From the NCBI GenBank assembly GCA_021513715.1, contig CP084167.1:2241555-2305554 (forward strand): a DNA stretch of 64,000 nt, given 5' to 3'. Under the pieces are notes generated by a model, which saw only the letters and a list, made by a program, of their open reading frames with translations, did not search any database and had not been told where the DNA came from. Shown piece by piece: positions 53,741-62,839 of this stretch (its first letter is position 1; the number at the start of each line of letters is the position of its first letter). Position numbers and translations under genes: made by a program. Source of the DNA: Candidatus Heimdallarchaeum endolithica (GTDB lineage: Archaea; Asgardarchaeota; Heimdallarchaeia; Heimdallarchaeales; Heimdallarchaeaceae).

Positions 53741-53844
53741 AGACCAATAACAACCTGAAACACATTTGTTTAAATAAAACATACAAAATATTTGGGAGTG
53801 TCACAACTTTTCAGCTATCTTTATATATTCAATTCTCATTTATC

Positions 53845-53960
53845 TAGTGTCTTGAGCTATATGCTTAAAGACGTAGGTTTCATTCCTACGACACCCGGTC
53901 TTCCCTTTGGGAGTTATGAGTTCCCGGGATAAGGAGATGAACCCCTTAGAGAACTTAATT
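53845..53960 (+). other. Structured sequence, possible IS200/IS605 right-end piece
   Basis: Successive stem-loops can be drawn: CGTAGG/CCTACG at ~53871-53891 and CCGG/CCGG around the TTCCC...GGGA stem at ~53896-53930. An arm CTTAGAGAAC pairs with GTTCTCTTAAG 20 bp on. The order of short GC-rich hairpins in A/T-rich DNA resembles the non-coding right end of TnpB-type elements. No transposase gene is adjacent. The function is inferred only. Confidence 0.35.
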
Positions 53961-53964
53961 GAGA

Positions 53965-54228
53965 CTGTGTCTTTCATGTTCTCTTAAGCCAGTCTTCATA
54001 ACTTTCGCTAAGTTTGTTGGTTGGTTGGGGAGAGTCCTGAAGAAATTACGTAAAATTTCAACTCATGGATGGGGTTATGCTTGGTTAAATCCACAGGATA
54101 GAGAATGGAATATCGTTAAAGAACCGATAAAAGCTGAAAGTAGCATTATAGCAGAACAACTAATTGAGAAAAAAGATGTTTTTAGGGGAACAATGTTTCT
54201 CTCTCACATTAGATTTGCGACACATGTG
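53965..54228 (+). pseudogene. Class II glutamine amidotransferase, N-terminal half
   Basis: In one frame from CTG 53965 the sequence reads CLSCSLKPVFITFAKF, HGWGYAWLNPQ, EWNIVKEPIKAESS and FLSHIRFATH. These are the N-terminal nucleophile (Cys right after the start), the HGWG loop and the HVRYAT-type motif of class II amidotransferases. The start codon appears mutated (CTG rather than ATG), and a stop follows at 54250. The matching C-terminal half lies at 53165-53740 on the other strand, so together they represent one disrupted gene. Confidence 0.72.
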
Positions 54229-54252
54229 GATTGCTTCGTGAGTGTTTTCTGA

Positions 54253-54601
54253 AAATACTAAAAGAAAAAGAAATTTCTGTTGTAGGATAGCAAGATACAC
54301 CTAGAAGTTCACACATACTTTTCACTTCTTAGTTTTTTCCTTTAATATGTCTTTTTACAGTTTCATCCTGTTTAAGTACTCACTTTATTCCTTTTCTTTC
54401 TCTTTTTTCCTCTTTTTTTTGTAAGATGAAAACAAACATTCATAAAAAATGCTTTTTTTGTTTACTTGCTCATTTATCAGTCTCATTTAGTGATTGTCAA
54501 TAATGAAATTCAATAGGTAGGATGATTTATGATTTCACTCTGGAGCTTTGAATTGGCTTTCACTTGAGAAAACTGTTGAGCTCCTCTTTCTTCTTTTTTC
54601 T
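54253..54601. other. Intergenic, nothing assigned
   Basis: About 350 bp of T-rich sequence lies between the amidotransferase remnant and the acetyltransferase gene. No credible coding frame, repeat or RNA was seen. Confidence 0.5.
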
Positions 54602-55405
54602 TTATTCTTCTAGCTTTTTTTCCATTTTCCACAAATGTCTTCTTCCTGCGAATTCTCTTTTTTCGCACAATTCTGCTAGTTGCCTATTTGTTTCAAAAGA
54701 TATATTATAATAGTTATTTGCTCTATATTCTTTCAGTTTTTTTATAAATTCGTCAAAATATTTCAATTCTTTACATTTTAGTGATCTGCATCCCGCATAA
54801 TTTGGTTCAAAGATGCTCATTACTTTTAGTTCTTTTTCATTAAACAATCCTAAAACTAGATTATTGCTATTTTCTAGTATTTTTGTTATTTCTTCTACCT
54901 TAACATTTTCGAAAGTCTCTACTATGGTATTTAGATCTCCTAGTGTTAGTTTTTTTAGTTCTGTGTTTTCTTTTGTTTTCGTTTTTTCTATTTCTTTCAG
55001 GTGATTTTCTTCTATTGTACAGAACCATAATTCCTGTTCGAAATAAAAACCATATTTTTTGTAAAGTGCTATTGCTTGTTTATTTTTCGTTTCTACCATT
55101 AGTTCTATTTTTCTCACATTTCTTTTTTTGAAGTAGTCTATAATGAAGGTCATCATTATTGACCCATATCCTTGCCCTTGCAAGCTCTTTTTTACTGCTA
55201 TTCTATTTAGTAATCCATATCTGTTTGCTGTTTGTAAAAACATGTATCCTATTAACTCTTCATCTCTGAAAAAACCTATAAATCCTGATTTTGTAATGTA
55301 CTGTAGATATAGTTTTTTTGGTATATAGTCATCTGGGAAGCATTCTCTATCAATTGGTTTGAATTGTTCCCAATCTTCTTCTGTTAATCTTTTAAACTCT
55401 AACAC
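54602..55405 (-). CDS. GNAT-family acetyltransferase with C-terminal extension
   Basis: The first ~140 residues are a GNAT N-acetyltransferase: the acetyl-CoA loop reads LQGQGYGSIMM (Q/RxxGxG/A), preceded by RIAVKKS and followed by VETKNKQAIALYKKYGF, the RimI-type ending. Residues 145-267 form a second part that may be a degenerate GNAT half. It may acetylate protein N-termini or a small amine. The gene stands alone with no operon. Confidence 0.82.
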   Translation of the reverse strand: MLEFKRLTEEDWEQFKPIDRECFPDDYIPKKLYLQYITKSGFIGFFRDEELIGYMFLQTANRYGLLNRIAVKKSLQGQGYGSIMMTFIIDYFKKRNVRKIELMVETKNKQAIALYKKYGFYFEQELWFCTIEENHLKEIEKTKTKENTELKKLTLGDLNTIVETFENVKVEEITKILENSNNLVLGLFNEKELKVMSIFEPNYAGCRSLKCKELKYFDEFIKKLKEYRANNYYNISFETNRQLAELCEKREFAGRRHLWKMEKKLEE

Positions 55406-55574
55406 TTGCTTTCATTCTTTCTTTTTTTTCCCTTTAAAATAGCTTTCGCAACTTCCAAAAGTTTTTTTCTTTTCCTTTCTAGTGCGTTCTAGCATTGTTT
55501 TCTTTTAAAAAAGGTTATCAGTTCTATTCTTTTTTTTGTAATGAATCTAAATTATTTTACTTCTTTCCTATAGA

Positions 55575-55582
55575 TTTATAAA
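55575..55582 (+). promoter_or_regulatory. TATA box for the nucleotidyltransferase operon
   Basis: TTTATAAA lies 22-29 bp before the ATG at 55604, consistent with a leaderless transcript of the three-gene run. Confidence 0.6.
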
Positions 55583-55603
55583 ATTTATATAAAAAATTCA
55601 ATT

Positions 55604-56329
55604 ATGACTGTTGGCGTTCTCTTCTGTGGAGGCAAAGGTACTCGTATGCGTCCTCTTACTTATTATATTCAGAAAGTTATGATGCCTATTGGTTTAGACC
55701 AGCGTCCTATTATGGAGTATATTGTTCGTCATTTTGTTAGGCATGGTGTAACTGACTTGATTATGCTTGTTAACTATAAACGTGAGCAGATTGAAGGTTA
55801 TTTTGAAGATGGTTCACGTTGGGGAGCTAATATCACCTATGTTCCTGATAAGCCTGGTCATGTTGGCACTGGTACAGCTTTACTTAATGCTCATGAAGCT
55901 ATAGGTGACCGGCGTATGATCATTTTTTACTCTGACATTATTACTAACGTTAACTTTACTGAGATGTTATCTTTTCATTCTTCTCATGGAAAGTGGTCTA
56001 CTATTCTTGCAACTAAAGGTTGGAAACTTCGTGTTGGCACTGCTGAGATAGATTCTTCCAATCTTGTTACTTCCTTTCATGAAAAACCAACTATCCCCGT
56101 TTATGTTAACACTGGTATAAGTATTCTTGAACCCGTTATCTTTGACTATTTGAGCGAATTTGACCCCACACAGAGTATTGATCTTTCTCGGGATATTTTT
56201 CCCCAATTCGTTAAAGCTGAACAAATGGTTGCTTATACTCCCTCTGATGTTTATTGGGAAGATATTGGTTCAATTGAACGCTATGAAAAACTTGATAATG
56301 CTTTAATTACAAAGTTAATGAAAGTATAA
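55604..56329 (+). CDS. Sugar-1-phosphate nucleotidyltransferase
   Basis: This 241-residue enzyme has VGVLFCGGKGTRMRPLTYYI (GGxGTRMRPLT), MMPIGLDQRPIMEYIV and IIFYSDIIT for the catalytic Asp. It lacks a C-terminal beta-helix. It is likely a glucose-1-phosphate thymidylyl-, UTP- or GTP-transferring enzyme that supplies activated sugar for glycans. It is first in a run with a Trm112-like gene (22 bp away) and a small membrane protein. It is a paralogue of the C-terminal domain at 41719-42624. Confidence 0.9.
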   Translation: MTVGVLFCGGKGTRMRPLTYYIQKVMMPIGLDQRPIMEYIVRHFVRHGVTDLIMLVNYKREQIEGYFEDGSRWGANITYVPDKPGHVGTGTALLNAHEAIGDRRMIIFYSDIITNVNFTEMLSFHSSHGKWSTILATKGWKLRVGTAEIDSSNLVTSFHEKPTIPVYVNTGISILEPVIFDYLSEFDPTQSIDLSRDIFPQFVKAEQMVAYTPSDVYWEDIGSIERYEKLDNALITKLMKV

Positions 56330-56351
56330 CAATATTTTGAGGAGTGATTGT

Positions 56352-56741
56352 ATGAAACACCGTTTACTTGATCTACTTGCTTGTCCTGTTGAAAAAGGTT
56401 GGCCACTTAAATTGGAAATTCAAAATGAGGAAACTGAAGAGGAAGAACTTGATATTCCTGTTGTTTGTGATGAAACTCAAGTTGTTTGTAAATATTACTG
56501 TAATTTCAAGAATTTTTTCCTTATTGTTGATTCAGGTTCTGAAGAGCGCTTTAAACCTGTCGATGAAATTAAGAAACATGTGACTGTTGAAGATTGTAAA
56601 AGTTGTTTTCAAATAGATATTACACAAGGTTTGCTACATTGTCCAGTTGATGAAGAACACGTCTATAAAATCAAAGATGGTATTCCCATTATGCTTACTA
56701 AAGAGCAAATTGATGAAATATATGGTGGAAAAATCGAGTAG
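56352..56741 (+). CDS. Trm112-family protein
   Basis: About 129 residues from ATG 56352, preceded by GAGGAG. Trm112 is the small zinc-binding activator of several SAM methyltransferases (tRNA, rRNA and release-factor modification). The start HRLLDLLACPVEKGWPLKLE and the end LHCPVDEEHVYKIKDGIPIM match the typical zinc-binding knuckle and hydrophobic tail. The central part is longer than in minimal archaeal Trm112 and resembles the eukaryotic insertion. Partner methyltransferases are not adjacent, but the preceding gene is 22 bp upstream. Confidence 0.85.
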   Translation: MKHRLLDLLACPVEKGWPLKLEIQNEETEEEELDIPVVCDETQVVCKYYCNFKNFFLIVDSGSEERFKPVDEIKKHVTVEDCKSCFQIDITQGLLHCPVDEEHVYKIKDGIPIMLTKEQIDEIYGGKIE

Positions 56742-56752
56742 GGCAGATTTTA

Positions 56753-57061
56753 ATGAGTGATTCTAGTTCATATACTAATAAACTTGACGAAGGAAAAAAG
56801 AGGTCATTCTCTCGTGTGGAATTTTTAGAACTATTCATGCTCTTTTTAGTAGTGTTACTGTTTATATTCTTTTTAATTGTTCAAAGTCGTGTTGCATTTT
56901 TTGATAAAATAAAGTCTCAAATAATATTAATTGACATTCTACTGGCTATAGCCATTATTATTCTCTTCAGTAAATTTGTTCTTGATTTTTATAATATTAA
57001 GTTGTCCGAAGTTTTGAAAAAAACTCTTACTAATTTAAAAACCAAAAAAGAAAATCAATGA
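56753..57061 (+). CDS. Small two-helix membrane protein
   Basis: The 102-residue protein has a charged start, two membrane segments (LFMLFLVVLLFIFFLIV and ILIDILLAIAIIILFSKFV) and a basic C-terminus. The family is not recognised. It follows the Trm112-like gene by 11 bp and is part of the same run. It may be a membrane anchor for the pathway, but the role is unknown. Confidence 0.6.
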   Translation: MSDSSSYTNKLDEGKKRSFSRVEFLELFMLFLVVLLFIFFLIVQSRVAFFDKIKSQIILIDILLAIAIIILFSKFVLDFYNIKLSEVLKKTLTNLKTKKENQ

Positions 57062-57115
57062 CTGCCAACTTTCTCTCTTCTTTTATGTTTTAGTTTTTTT
57101 CTTAATGCGAAGAAT

Positions 57116-57123
57116 TTTATAAA
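57116..57123 (+). promoter_or_regulatory. TATA box for mutL
   Basis: TTTATAAA sits 21-28 bp before the ATG at 57144, consistent with a leaderless mRNA. Confidence 0.6.
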
Positions 57124-57143
57124 TCAATTTTTTTCTTTTTTAT

Positions 57144-58982
57144 ATGAATAAACATGTCATCGAGCTAGATGTTGATACTATTAATAAAATCGCAGCTGGA
57201 GAAGTTATTGAGCGTCCTGCTTCAGTTGTTAAAGAACTCGTTGAAAACGCTATCGATGCTAAAGCTAGCTCTATTGAAATTAATATTGTTGATGGAGGAA
57301 AGAAAATTATTGAGGTCATTGATAATGGTGAGGGGATGAGTCATGATGATGTTCTTACTGCTATAAAACGCCATACTACTAGTAAATTACGTACAGCTGA
57401 AGACCTCTTTAATATTCACTCTATGGGTTTTCGAGGAGAAGCCTTAGCAAGTATAGTCAGTGTTTCTATGACGGAAATTATTACCAGAACTGCTGATTCG
57501 GAGTTGGGTACAAGGTTAGAAATACATGGTGGAAAAGTTGTTTCTGATCAAACTACTTCTGCATCTGTGGGAACAAAAGTTGTTGTAAAGAATCTTTTTT
57601 ACAACGTTCCTGTTCGAAGAAAGTTCCTTAAAAACACTTCCACTGAACTTCGGCATGTAACTGAAATAATAACAAAGTTGGCTTTATCTAAACCCGATAT
57701 TTACTTTAAATATACTCACAACAATAAAGTTGTTCTTTCTGCTCCTCAAGGTGATCTCATAACAAATATTGCCACTATTTTTGGTAAAAATATGGCAAAA
57801 GGAGCTCTTAAGATAGAAAAAAGTGAGAACGGTTATTATTTACATGGTTACATTTTAAAACCAGAGTTTGCTCGTAAATCTAAAGATTACCTCTATTTAT
57901 TTGTAAATAATAGGCCTATCAAAGATAAATTGATTACAGATGCTATCTTAGCTGGTTATGGTACATCTGTTCCTCATGGACGTTATCCTGTAGTTTTTCT
58001 TTACTTTAATTTGCCAGCAAACGAAGTTGATGTTAATATTCATCCTACTAAAAGAGAGGTAAAATTTGCTGAAGAAGTCAAAGTTTATTCGATGTTTGAA
58101 TCAGCTATCAAGGAAGCTTTTGAAGCTAGTGGGTTAGAAATATTTAAACGAGTTGAACAGCCAAAAGCACAACCTACTTTACTATCTTCTGTAGATTCTA
58201 ATAAAATAGGGAAAAAGACGATTAGTACTTCTCATATAAAATCAAAGACTGTTATAAAGAAAGCTCCTGCTCCTTCAAAATCCTCTATTGGAAGAAAGAG
58301 AGAGAAACAACTTACCAGCTTTATTGATGTAAAAGCTAGTTCAGAATCTATTTCTAGCTCATCAGCTACTCAAGTCCGAAAAGATGCTTTTCAAATCTTG
58401 GGGATAATAAAAGATACATATATCATAGCTGAAATGGAAGAAGGTTTAGTTCTCTGTGATCAACATGCTGCAGCTGAAAAAATTAATTATTTGAAATATC
58501 TCAATCAGCTGAAGCAAAACAAAGTTGGAAAGCAAGGTTTGTTAGACCCAATTGTTATAACTCTCAAACCTTCTGAATTCAACACAATGCAGGAGATAAT
58601 AAATAAGTTAGATGTTCTGGGTTTTGAAATAAAACCTTTTGGTCAATTTGATATCGCAGTTAGTGCTGTTCCAACGATTTTAGGAAAAAACATTTCTTCA
58701 AAAGTTGTTATTGATGTTATAGACATATTGAAAGAAAATTCACAGGAAATTAAAGAACAAATAGAAATCGAAAAGTTACAAGTGATTAAGGATTTGGTTG
58801 CTTTAACTGCTTGTAGAAGATCGATTAAAGCTGGGGATAGTTTGTCTTTTATTGAAGCTAAAAAATTAATTACAGAATTGTTAGAACAAGATGACCCATG
58901 GACTTGTCCTCATGGAAGACCAACAATGATTCTTCTTACTGAAGATTATATCAAAGAGTTATTTGGAAGAGATTACAAGTAA
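57144..58982 (+). CDS. mutL: DNA mismatch repair protein MutL
   Basis: The 612-residue protein has GHKL ATPase motifs ELVENAIDAKAS, DNGEGMSHDDV and MGFRGEALASI, then the transducer (FVNNRPIKDK and NIHPTKREV). The C-terminal dimer/nuclease part has CDQHAAAEKINYL, ACRRSIKAGDS and CPHGRPTMI. The endonuclease-type DQHA(x)2E(x)4E is incomplete: the second Glu is Leu. The remaining zinc-site motifs are present. It converges with mutS, whose stop is 14 bp away. MutS/MutL pairs of bacterial type occur in a minority of archaea. Confidence 0.96.
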   Translation: MNKHVIELDVDTINKIAAGEVIERPASVVKELVENAIDAKASSIEINIVDGGKKIIEVIDNGEGMSHDDVLTAIKRHTTSKLRTAEDLFNIHSMGFRGEALASIVSVSMTEIITRTADSELGTRLEIHGGKVVSDQTTSASVGTKVVVKNLFYNVPVRRKFLKNTSTELRHVTEIITKLALSKPDIYFKYTHNNKVVLSAPQGDLITNIATIFGKNMAKGALKIEKSENGYYLHGYILKPEFARKSKDYLYLFVNNRPIKDKLITDAILAGYGTSVPHGRYPVVFLYFNLPANEVDVNIHPTKREVKFAEEVKVYSMFESAIKEAFEASGLEIFKRVEQPKAQPTLLSSVDSNKIGKKTISTSHIKSKTVIKKAPAPSKSSIGRKREKQLTSFIDVKASSESISSSSATQVRKDAFQILGIIKDTYIIAEMEEGLVLCDQHAAAEKINYLKYLNQLKQNKVGKQGLLDPIVITLKPSEFNTMQEIINKLDVLGFEIKPFGQFDIAVSAVPTILGKNISSKVVIDVIDILKENSQEIKEQIEIEKLQVIKDLVALTACRRSIKAGDSLSFIEAKKLITELLEQDDPWTCPHGRPTMILLTEDYIKELFGRDYK

Positions 58983-58996
58983 ATTTTTGGAAATTC

Positions 58997-61726
58997 TTAT
59001 TCCTCTTTTTTTCTTAAAATATTCCTACACTTTCTAGTCAATTGGTCTAGTAGATTTATTGCTTCAATTGGCGTAATCTTGTTCACATTAATATTTGCAA
59101 TGTCTTGGAGAAGTTTGTATTCTCTTTCTTGTAAAATACCTGATTTCTTAGTGAAAGTTTTTTTGTTTTCTATGGCAGATTGAAAAGCTGTTTCTCCTAA
59201 CAGTGTAACTTGTACAGGAGTGAGTTTACCTTTCTTTACTCTTTCTTCTTGCTTTTCTTCTCTTTGTTCTTTGTTGTTCATTTGTGCATGAAGAACGTGT
59301 AAAACTTCATTTGCTCTTTCTATGACTCTCTGTGGAATACCAGCTAAAGAAGCTACATGTACCCCATAAGATTCATCTATTCCTCCTTCTTTTACCTTGT
59401 ATAAGAAATGAACACTACCGTTCACGTTTTTTACTGCAACGTGGTAATTCTTTACTCTCGGAAGAATATTTTCTAGTTCTATTAATTCATGATAATGTGT
59501 TGCCAATAATGTCCTTGGTCCTATCCTTCCAATATTGTTGTGTAGATATTCAGCTATTGCCCAAGCTAAAGCTACTCCATCAAAAGTTGAAGTTCCTCTT
59601 CCTATTTCATCAAGTATTACTAGACTTCGTTCTGTTGCATTATTTAGGATATTGGCGCTTTCTATCATCTCTACCATAAATGTAGACCGATTTTCGATTA
59701 ATACATCATGTGCTCCAATACGTGTGAAAATCCTATCCGTCAAACCTATACGGGACTTTGATGCAGGGACAAAACTACCTATATGAGCTAAAAGAACTAT
59801 CAAAGCTGTTTGTCTGAGGAAAGTTGACTTTCCTGACATATTAGGTCCTGTTATAATTAGAAGTCTATTCTTTTTTTCTTCTATGATACAGTCATTAGGA
59901 ATAAAGGTGGAATCTTTTAACAACTGCTCAACTACGGGGTGTCTTCCCTCCTTGATGTAGTAACTGTTTTCTTCTATTATTTCTGGCTTCGTATAATTGA
60001 AATTTACTGCATTCTGAGCAAAAGTGGATAAAACATCCAGTACAGCACAATAATAAGCAGTCTCTTTTATTTGGTTGGTAAACTTTGAAATTTCATTTAA
60101 TATCTCATTGTATAATCTCTCTTCTATCGCTATAATTTTCTCTTCTGCAGACAGTATTTTTATTTCATACTCTTTTAATTCTGGAGTGATGTATCGTTCT
60201 GCATTAGTCAAAGTTTGCTTTCGTTCATATTCTGCAGGTACTTGATCAGAGTATGCTTTGCTTACCTCAATAAAGTAGCCAAATACTTTGTTGAACTTGA
60301 CTTTTAATGTTTTAATGCCTGTACGTTGTTTTTCTCTCGCTTCAAGAGATTGTAAAAACTTTTTACTGTTTTTTCTAATATTTTTAAGTTCATCTAATTC
60401 CTTGTTATATCCCTCTTTTATTACTGTCCCGTCTCCTATTGATGCACTTGCATTTTCAGAAATTGTCCTTTCAATGATATTTACTACCTCTTTTAGAGGA
60501 TTAAGTTTTTCTCTTATTTCAATAAAATATGAGGATTGATACTTTGACAAAAGTTTCTTTATTTCAGGTATAAGTTGTAACGTTTCTTTTAGAGCAAGAA
60601 GTTCTCGTGGTCTGGCTCTCCCTAACGCTACTCTACTTATGATTCTTTCAATATCACTCATATCTCCGAGTATTTCTCTAATATCTTCTCGTGTGATAAT
60701 ATCTTGAAATAATTCATCTACAGCATCTAATCTTTTCTCAATTATCGCTCTATCTAAACTCGGATGGAGTAACCATCTGGTAAGAAGCCTTGATCCAGGT
60801 CCAGTTTTTGTGTTATCCAGTATGTATCTTAATGTCCCAAATTCTGTTCTATCCCTTACATTACTTATTAGTTCTAGACTCATTATTGTTGTTGAGTCGA
60901 GAATCATAAACTCATCTGTTTTGATCTTAGAAATTTTTGTGATATTTGGAAAAGTCTCTCTAAATTGAGTTTCTCTAAGATAATTTATTATAGCTCCTGC
61001 AGCAGCAATATACACTCCATCTTCTTCTAATCCAAAACCATCCAGTGTAGCTAATTGAAAAAACTTGAGTAAATCTTGTCTTCCTTGTTCAACATCAAAA
61101 TAATAACTTGGTTTAAATGTTAATACACACTGCTTTGTATTATATTGAAGATTTAATGTTTCCCAGAGTTCTTTTTCGATTATTATCTCAGCTGGAGATA
61201 AGCGTGTAAATTCTACATCTAAACTTGCTTCATCTGAAAAATCTGTAACATAGAAGTCCCCTGTAGACAAATCTAATGCAGCTAAACCATATTTATCATT
61301 TTCTTTTGATATTGCAATAAGAAAATTATTGCTTTTTTTGAGGGACTCTGGAGCAAGAACTGTCCCTTTTGAGACTAATCTTACTACTCCTCTTTTGACT
61401 ATTGTTTTTGCTTTACTTGGATCTTCAAGTTGTTCTACAATAGCAACTTTGTATCCTTGCTCTACCATCCTAGCAAGGTAAGAGTCAACTGCGTGATAGG
61501 GTACACCTGCAAGAGGCCATTCTGTTTCTGCAGTTTTTCTAGATGTTAAAGTGATATTAAGGGCTTTAGATGTAATAATAGCATCTTCTTTAAATGTTTC
61601 ATAAAAATCTCCCAAACGCCAAAATATTATATGTTCTGGGTATTGTTTTTTTACTTCTAACCACTGTTTTTGCATTGGGGTGAGTTTCTTTTTATGACTG
61701 TCATCAAATCTTTTCATCATACACAC
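58997..61726 (-). CDS. mutS: DNA mismatch repair protein MutS
   Basis: The 909-residue MutS1-type protein binds mismatches and signals to MutL. Domain I has the mismatch-contacting IIFWRLGDFYETF (F-x-E). Later parts hold the core, clamp and ATPase: Walker A GPNMSGKSTFLRQTALI, the DEIGRGTSTFDGVALAWA signature and THYHELIELE. The C-terminal tail is basic, with a linker of E/K repeats. It converges with mutL and is probably transferred with it from bacteria in the past. Translation may begin at either Met 1 or Met 4. Confidence 0.97.
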   Translation of the reverse strand: MCMMKRFDDSHKKKLTPMQKQWLEVKKQYPEHIIFWRLGDFYETFKEDAIITSKALNITLTSRKTAETEWPLAGVPYHAVDSYLARMVEQGYKVAIVEQLEDPSKAKTIVKRGVVRLVSKGTVLAPESLKKSNNFLIAISKENDKYGLAALDLSTGDFYVTDFSDEASLDVEFTRLSPAEIIIEKELWETLNLQYNTKQCVLTFKPSYYFDVEQGRQDLLKFFQLATLDGFGLEEDGVYIAAAGAIINYLRETQFRETFPNITKISKIKTDEFMILDSTTIMSLELISNVRDRTEFGTLRYILDNTKTGPGSRLLTRWLLHPSLDRAIIEKRLDAVDELFQDIITREDIREILGDMSDIERIISRVALGRARPRELLALKETLQLIPEIKKLLSKYQSSYFIEIREKLNPLKEVVNIIERTISENASASIGDGTVIKEGYNKELDELKNIRKNSKKFLQSLEAREKQRTGIKTLKVKFNKVFGYFIEVSKAYSDQVPAEYERKQTLTNAERYITPELKEYEIKILSAEEKIIAIEERLYNEILNEISKFTNQIKETAYYCAVLDVLSTFAQNAVNFNYTKPEIIEENSYYIKEGRHPVVEQLLKDSTFIPNDCIIEEKKNRLLIITGPNMSGKSTFLRQTALIVLLAHIGSFVPASKSRIGLTDRIFTRIGAHDVLIENRSTFMVEMIESANILNNATERSLVILDEIGRGTSTFDGVALAWAIAEYLHNNIGRIGPRTLLATHYHELIELENILPRVKNYHVAVKNVNGSVHFLYKVKEGGIDESYGVHVASLAGIPQRVIERANEVLHVLHAQMNNKEQREEKQEERVKKGKLTPVQVTLLGETAFQSAIENKKTFTKKSGILQEREYKLLQDIANINVNKITPIEAINLLDQLTRKCRNILRKKEE

Positions 61727-61826
61727 TGTTTTAATTCATTTATTGTGTTGTTATTTGTTATAGTAAATATACCTGCAAGTAATGATTATTATTTTTACAC
61801 TTTTAAATAATTATTGAAGTAAAAAA

Positions 61827-62666
61827 CTATTTTGTATCAAAGTGTTTTTCCTTTTTTTGAATGTAGTAGTCGTATACTTCTTTAGGTTGTTTTTTTGGGT
61901 CAGCAGCTCCCCAGGAGTATAATTCGTTATCGGGTATATTTTTATCCTCAAACCATGTTCCTTTTTCTAATTCGTCTTTAAGAGTTTTTATAATATTTAT
62001 ACTAGCGCTAGCACCAATCCTTGTTGCACCAGCATTTACTAGTAAAACTGCTTTTTGAGCATCTCGTATTTCCCCAGCTGCTTTTATTCCAAGTTCATTT
62101 CCAACTGTCTGCTTCATCAAAGAAACATGATCATAATATGCACCCATGGGCCCAAAACCAGTGCTTGTTTTTACGTAATGAGCTCCAGCTTGTTTAGATA
62201 TATCACATGCTTTTACTATTTGTTCATCAGTAAGAAATCCTGTTTCCAGAATAACTTTCACTTTTGCTCCTCCTGCAGCAGAAACAACTTGTTGGATGTC
62301 ATTTTTTATGAAATCATATTCTCCATCTCTAAAAAAGCCAACATTTAAAACCATATCTATTTCTTCTGCCCCTAATTCAATAGCTTTTTTAGTTTCAAAA
62401 GCTTTGGTTTCTGATGTACAAGCGCCTAATGGGAATCCAACTACCGCCGCAATTTTAATTTCTGTGTTCTTTAAAATATTATAAGCATATGAAACATAAG
62501 AACTATTAACACATACGGCTCCAAAATTGTATTCAATAGCTTCATCACACAGTTTTTTTATCTCTTCTTTTTTCGCATATGGTCTAAGGTTTGTATGATC
62601 AATAATCTTAGCCATCTCTTCTATTGTAATTTTTCGATTATACACAGATAGTTCTAATGTTTTCAC
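61827..62666 (-). CDS. deoC: Deoxyribose-phosphate aldolase
   Basis: About 279 residues from GTG 62666 (a longer frame to 62735 is less likely). It splits 2-deoxyribose-5-phosphate into glyceraldehyde-3-phosphate and acetaldehyde. Key sites: EEIDMVLNVGFF (Asp), KVILETGFL and the Schiff-base lysine in HYVKTSTGFGPMG, with second Lys in GIKAAGEIRD. Length is close to the longer DeoC form. It allows use of deoxyribonucleosides; no phosphorylase gene is near. Confidence 0.95.
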   Translation of the reverse strand: MKTLELSVYNRKITIEEMAKIIDHTNLRPYAKKEEIKKLCDEAIEYNFGAVCVNSSYVSYAYNILKNTEIKIAAVVGFPLGACTSETKAFETKKAIELGAEEIDMVLNVGFFRDGEYDFIKNDIQQVVSAAGGAKVKVILETGFLTDEQIVKACDISKQAGAHYVKTSTGFGPMGAYYDHVSLMKQTVGNELGIKAAGEIRDAQKAVLLVNAGATRIGASASINIIKTLKDELEKGTWFEDKNIPDNELYSWGAADPKKQPKEVYDYYIQKKEKHFDTK

Positions 62667-62839
62667 TAATAAAACTTTTTGGAAAGAATAGTACTTCCGA
62701 ATTATCTCAAAAAGTATGAATTGAGAACACGCCAATGATAGTATGAACGCCTATAATTTTAACCTATAGAAATCGGTCAACTTATTGCGGAAGTACTAAA
62801 AGAAAACAGAAAAGTAATTTAAGTTGAAATGTGTTTCGT

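Noticed and set aside
53959..54252. A 97-residue protein with start TTG
   Set aside because: Alignment to class II amidotransferases places the catalytic Cys after CTG 53965 and the rest on the other strand, so it is a fragment.
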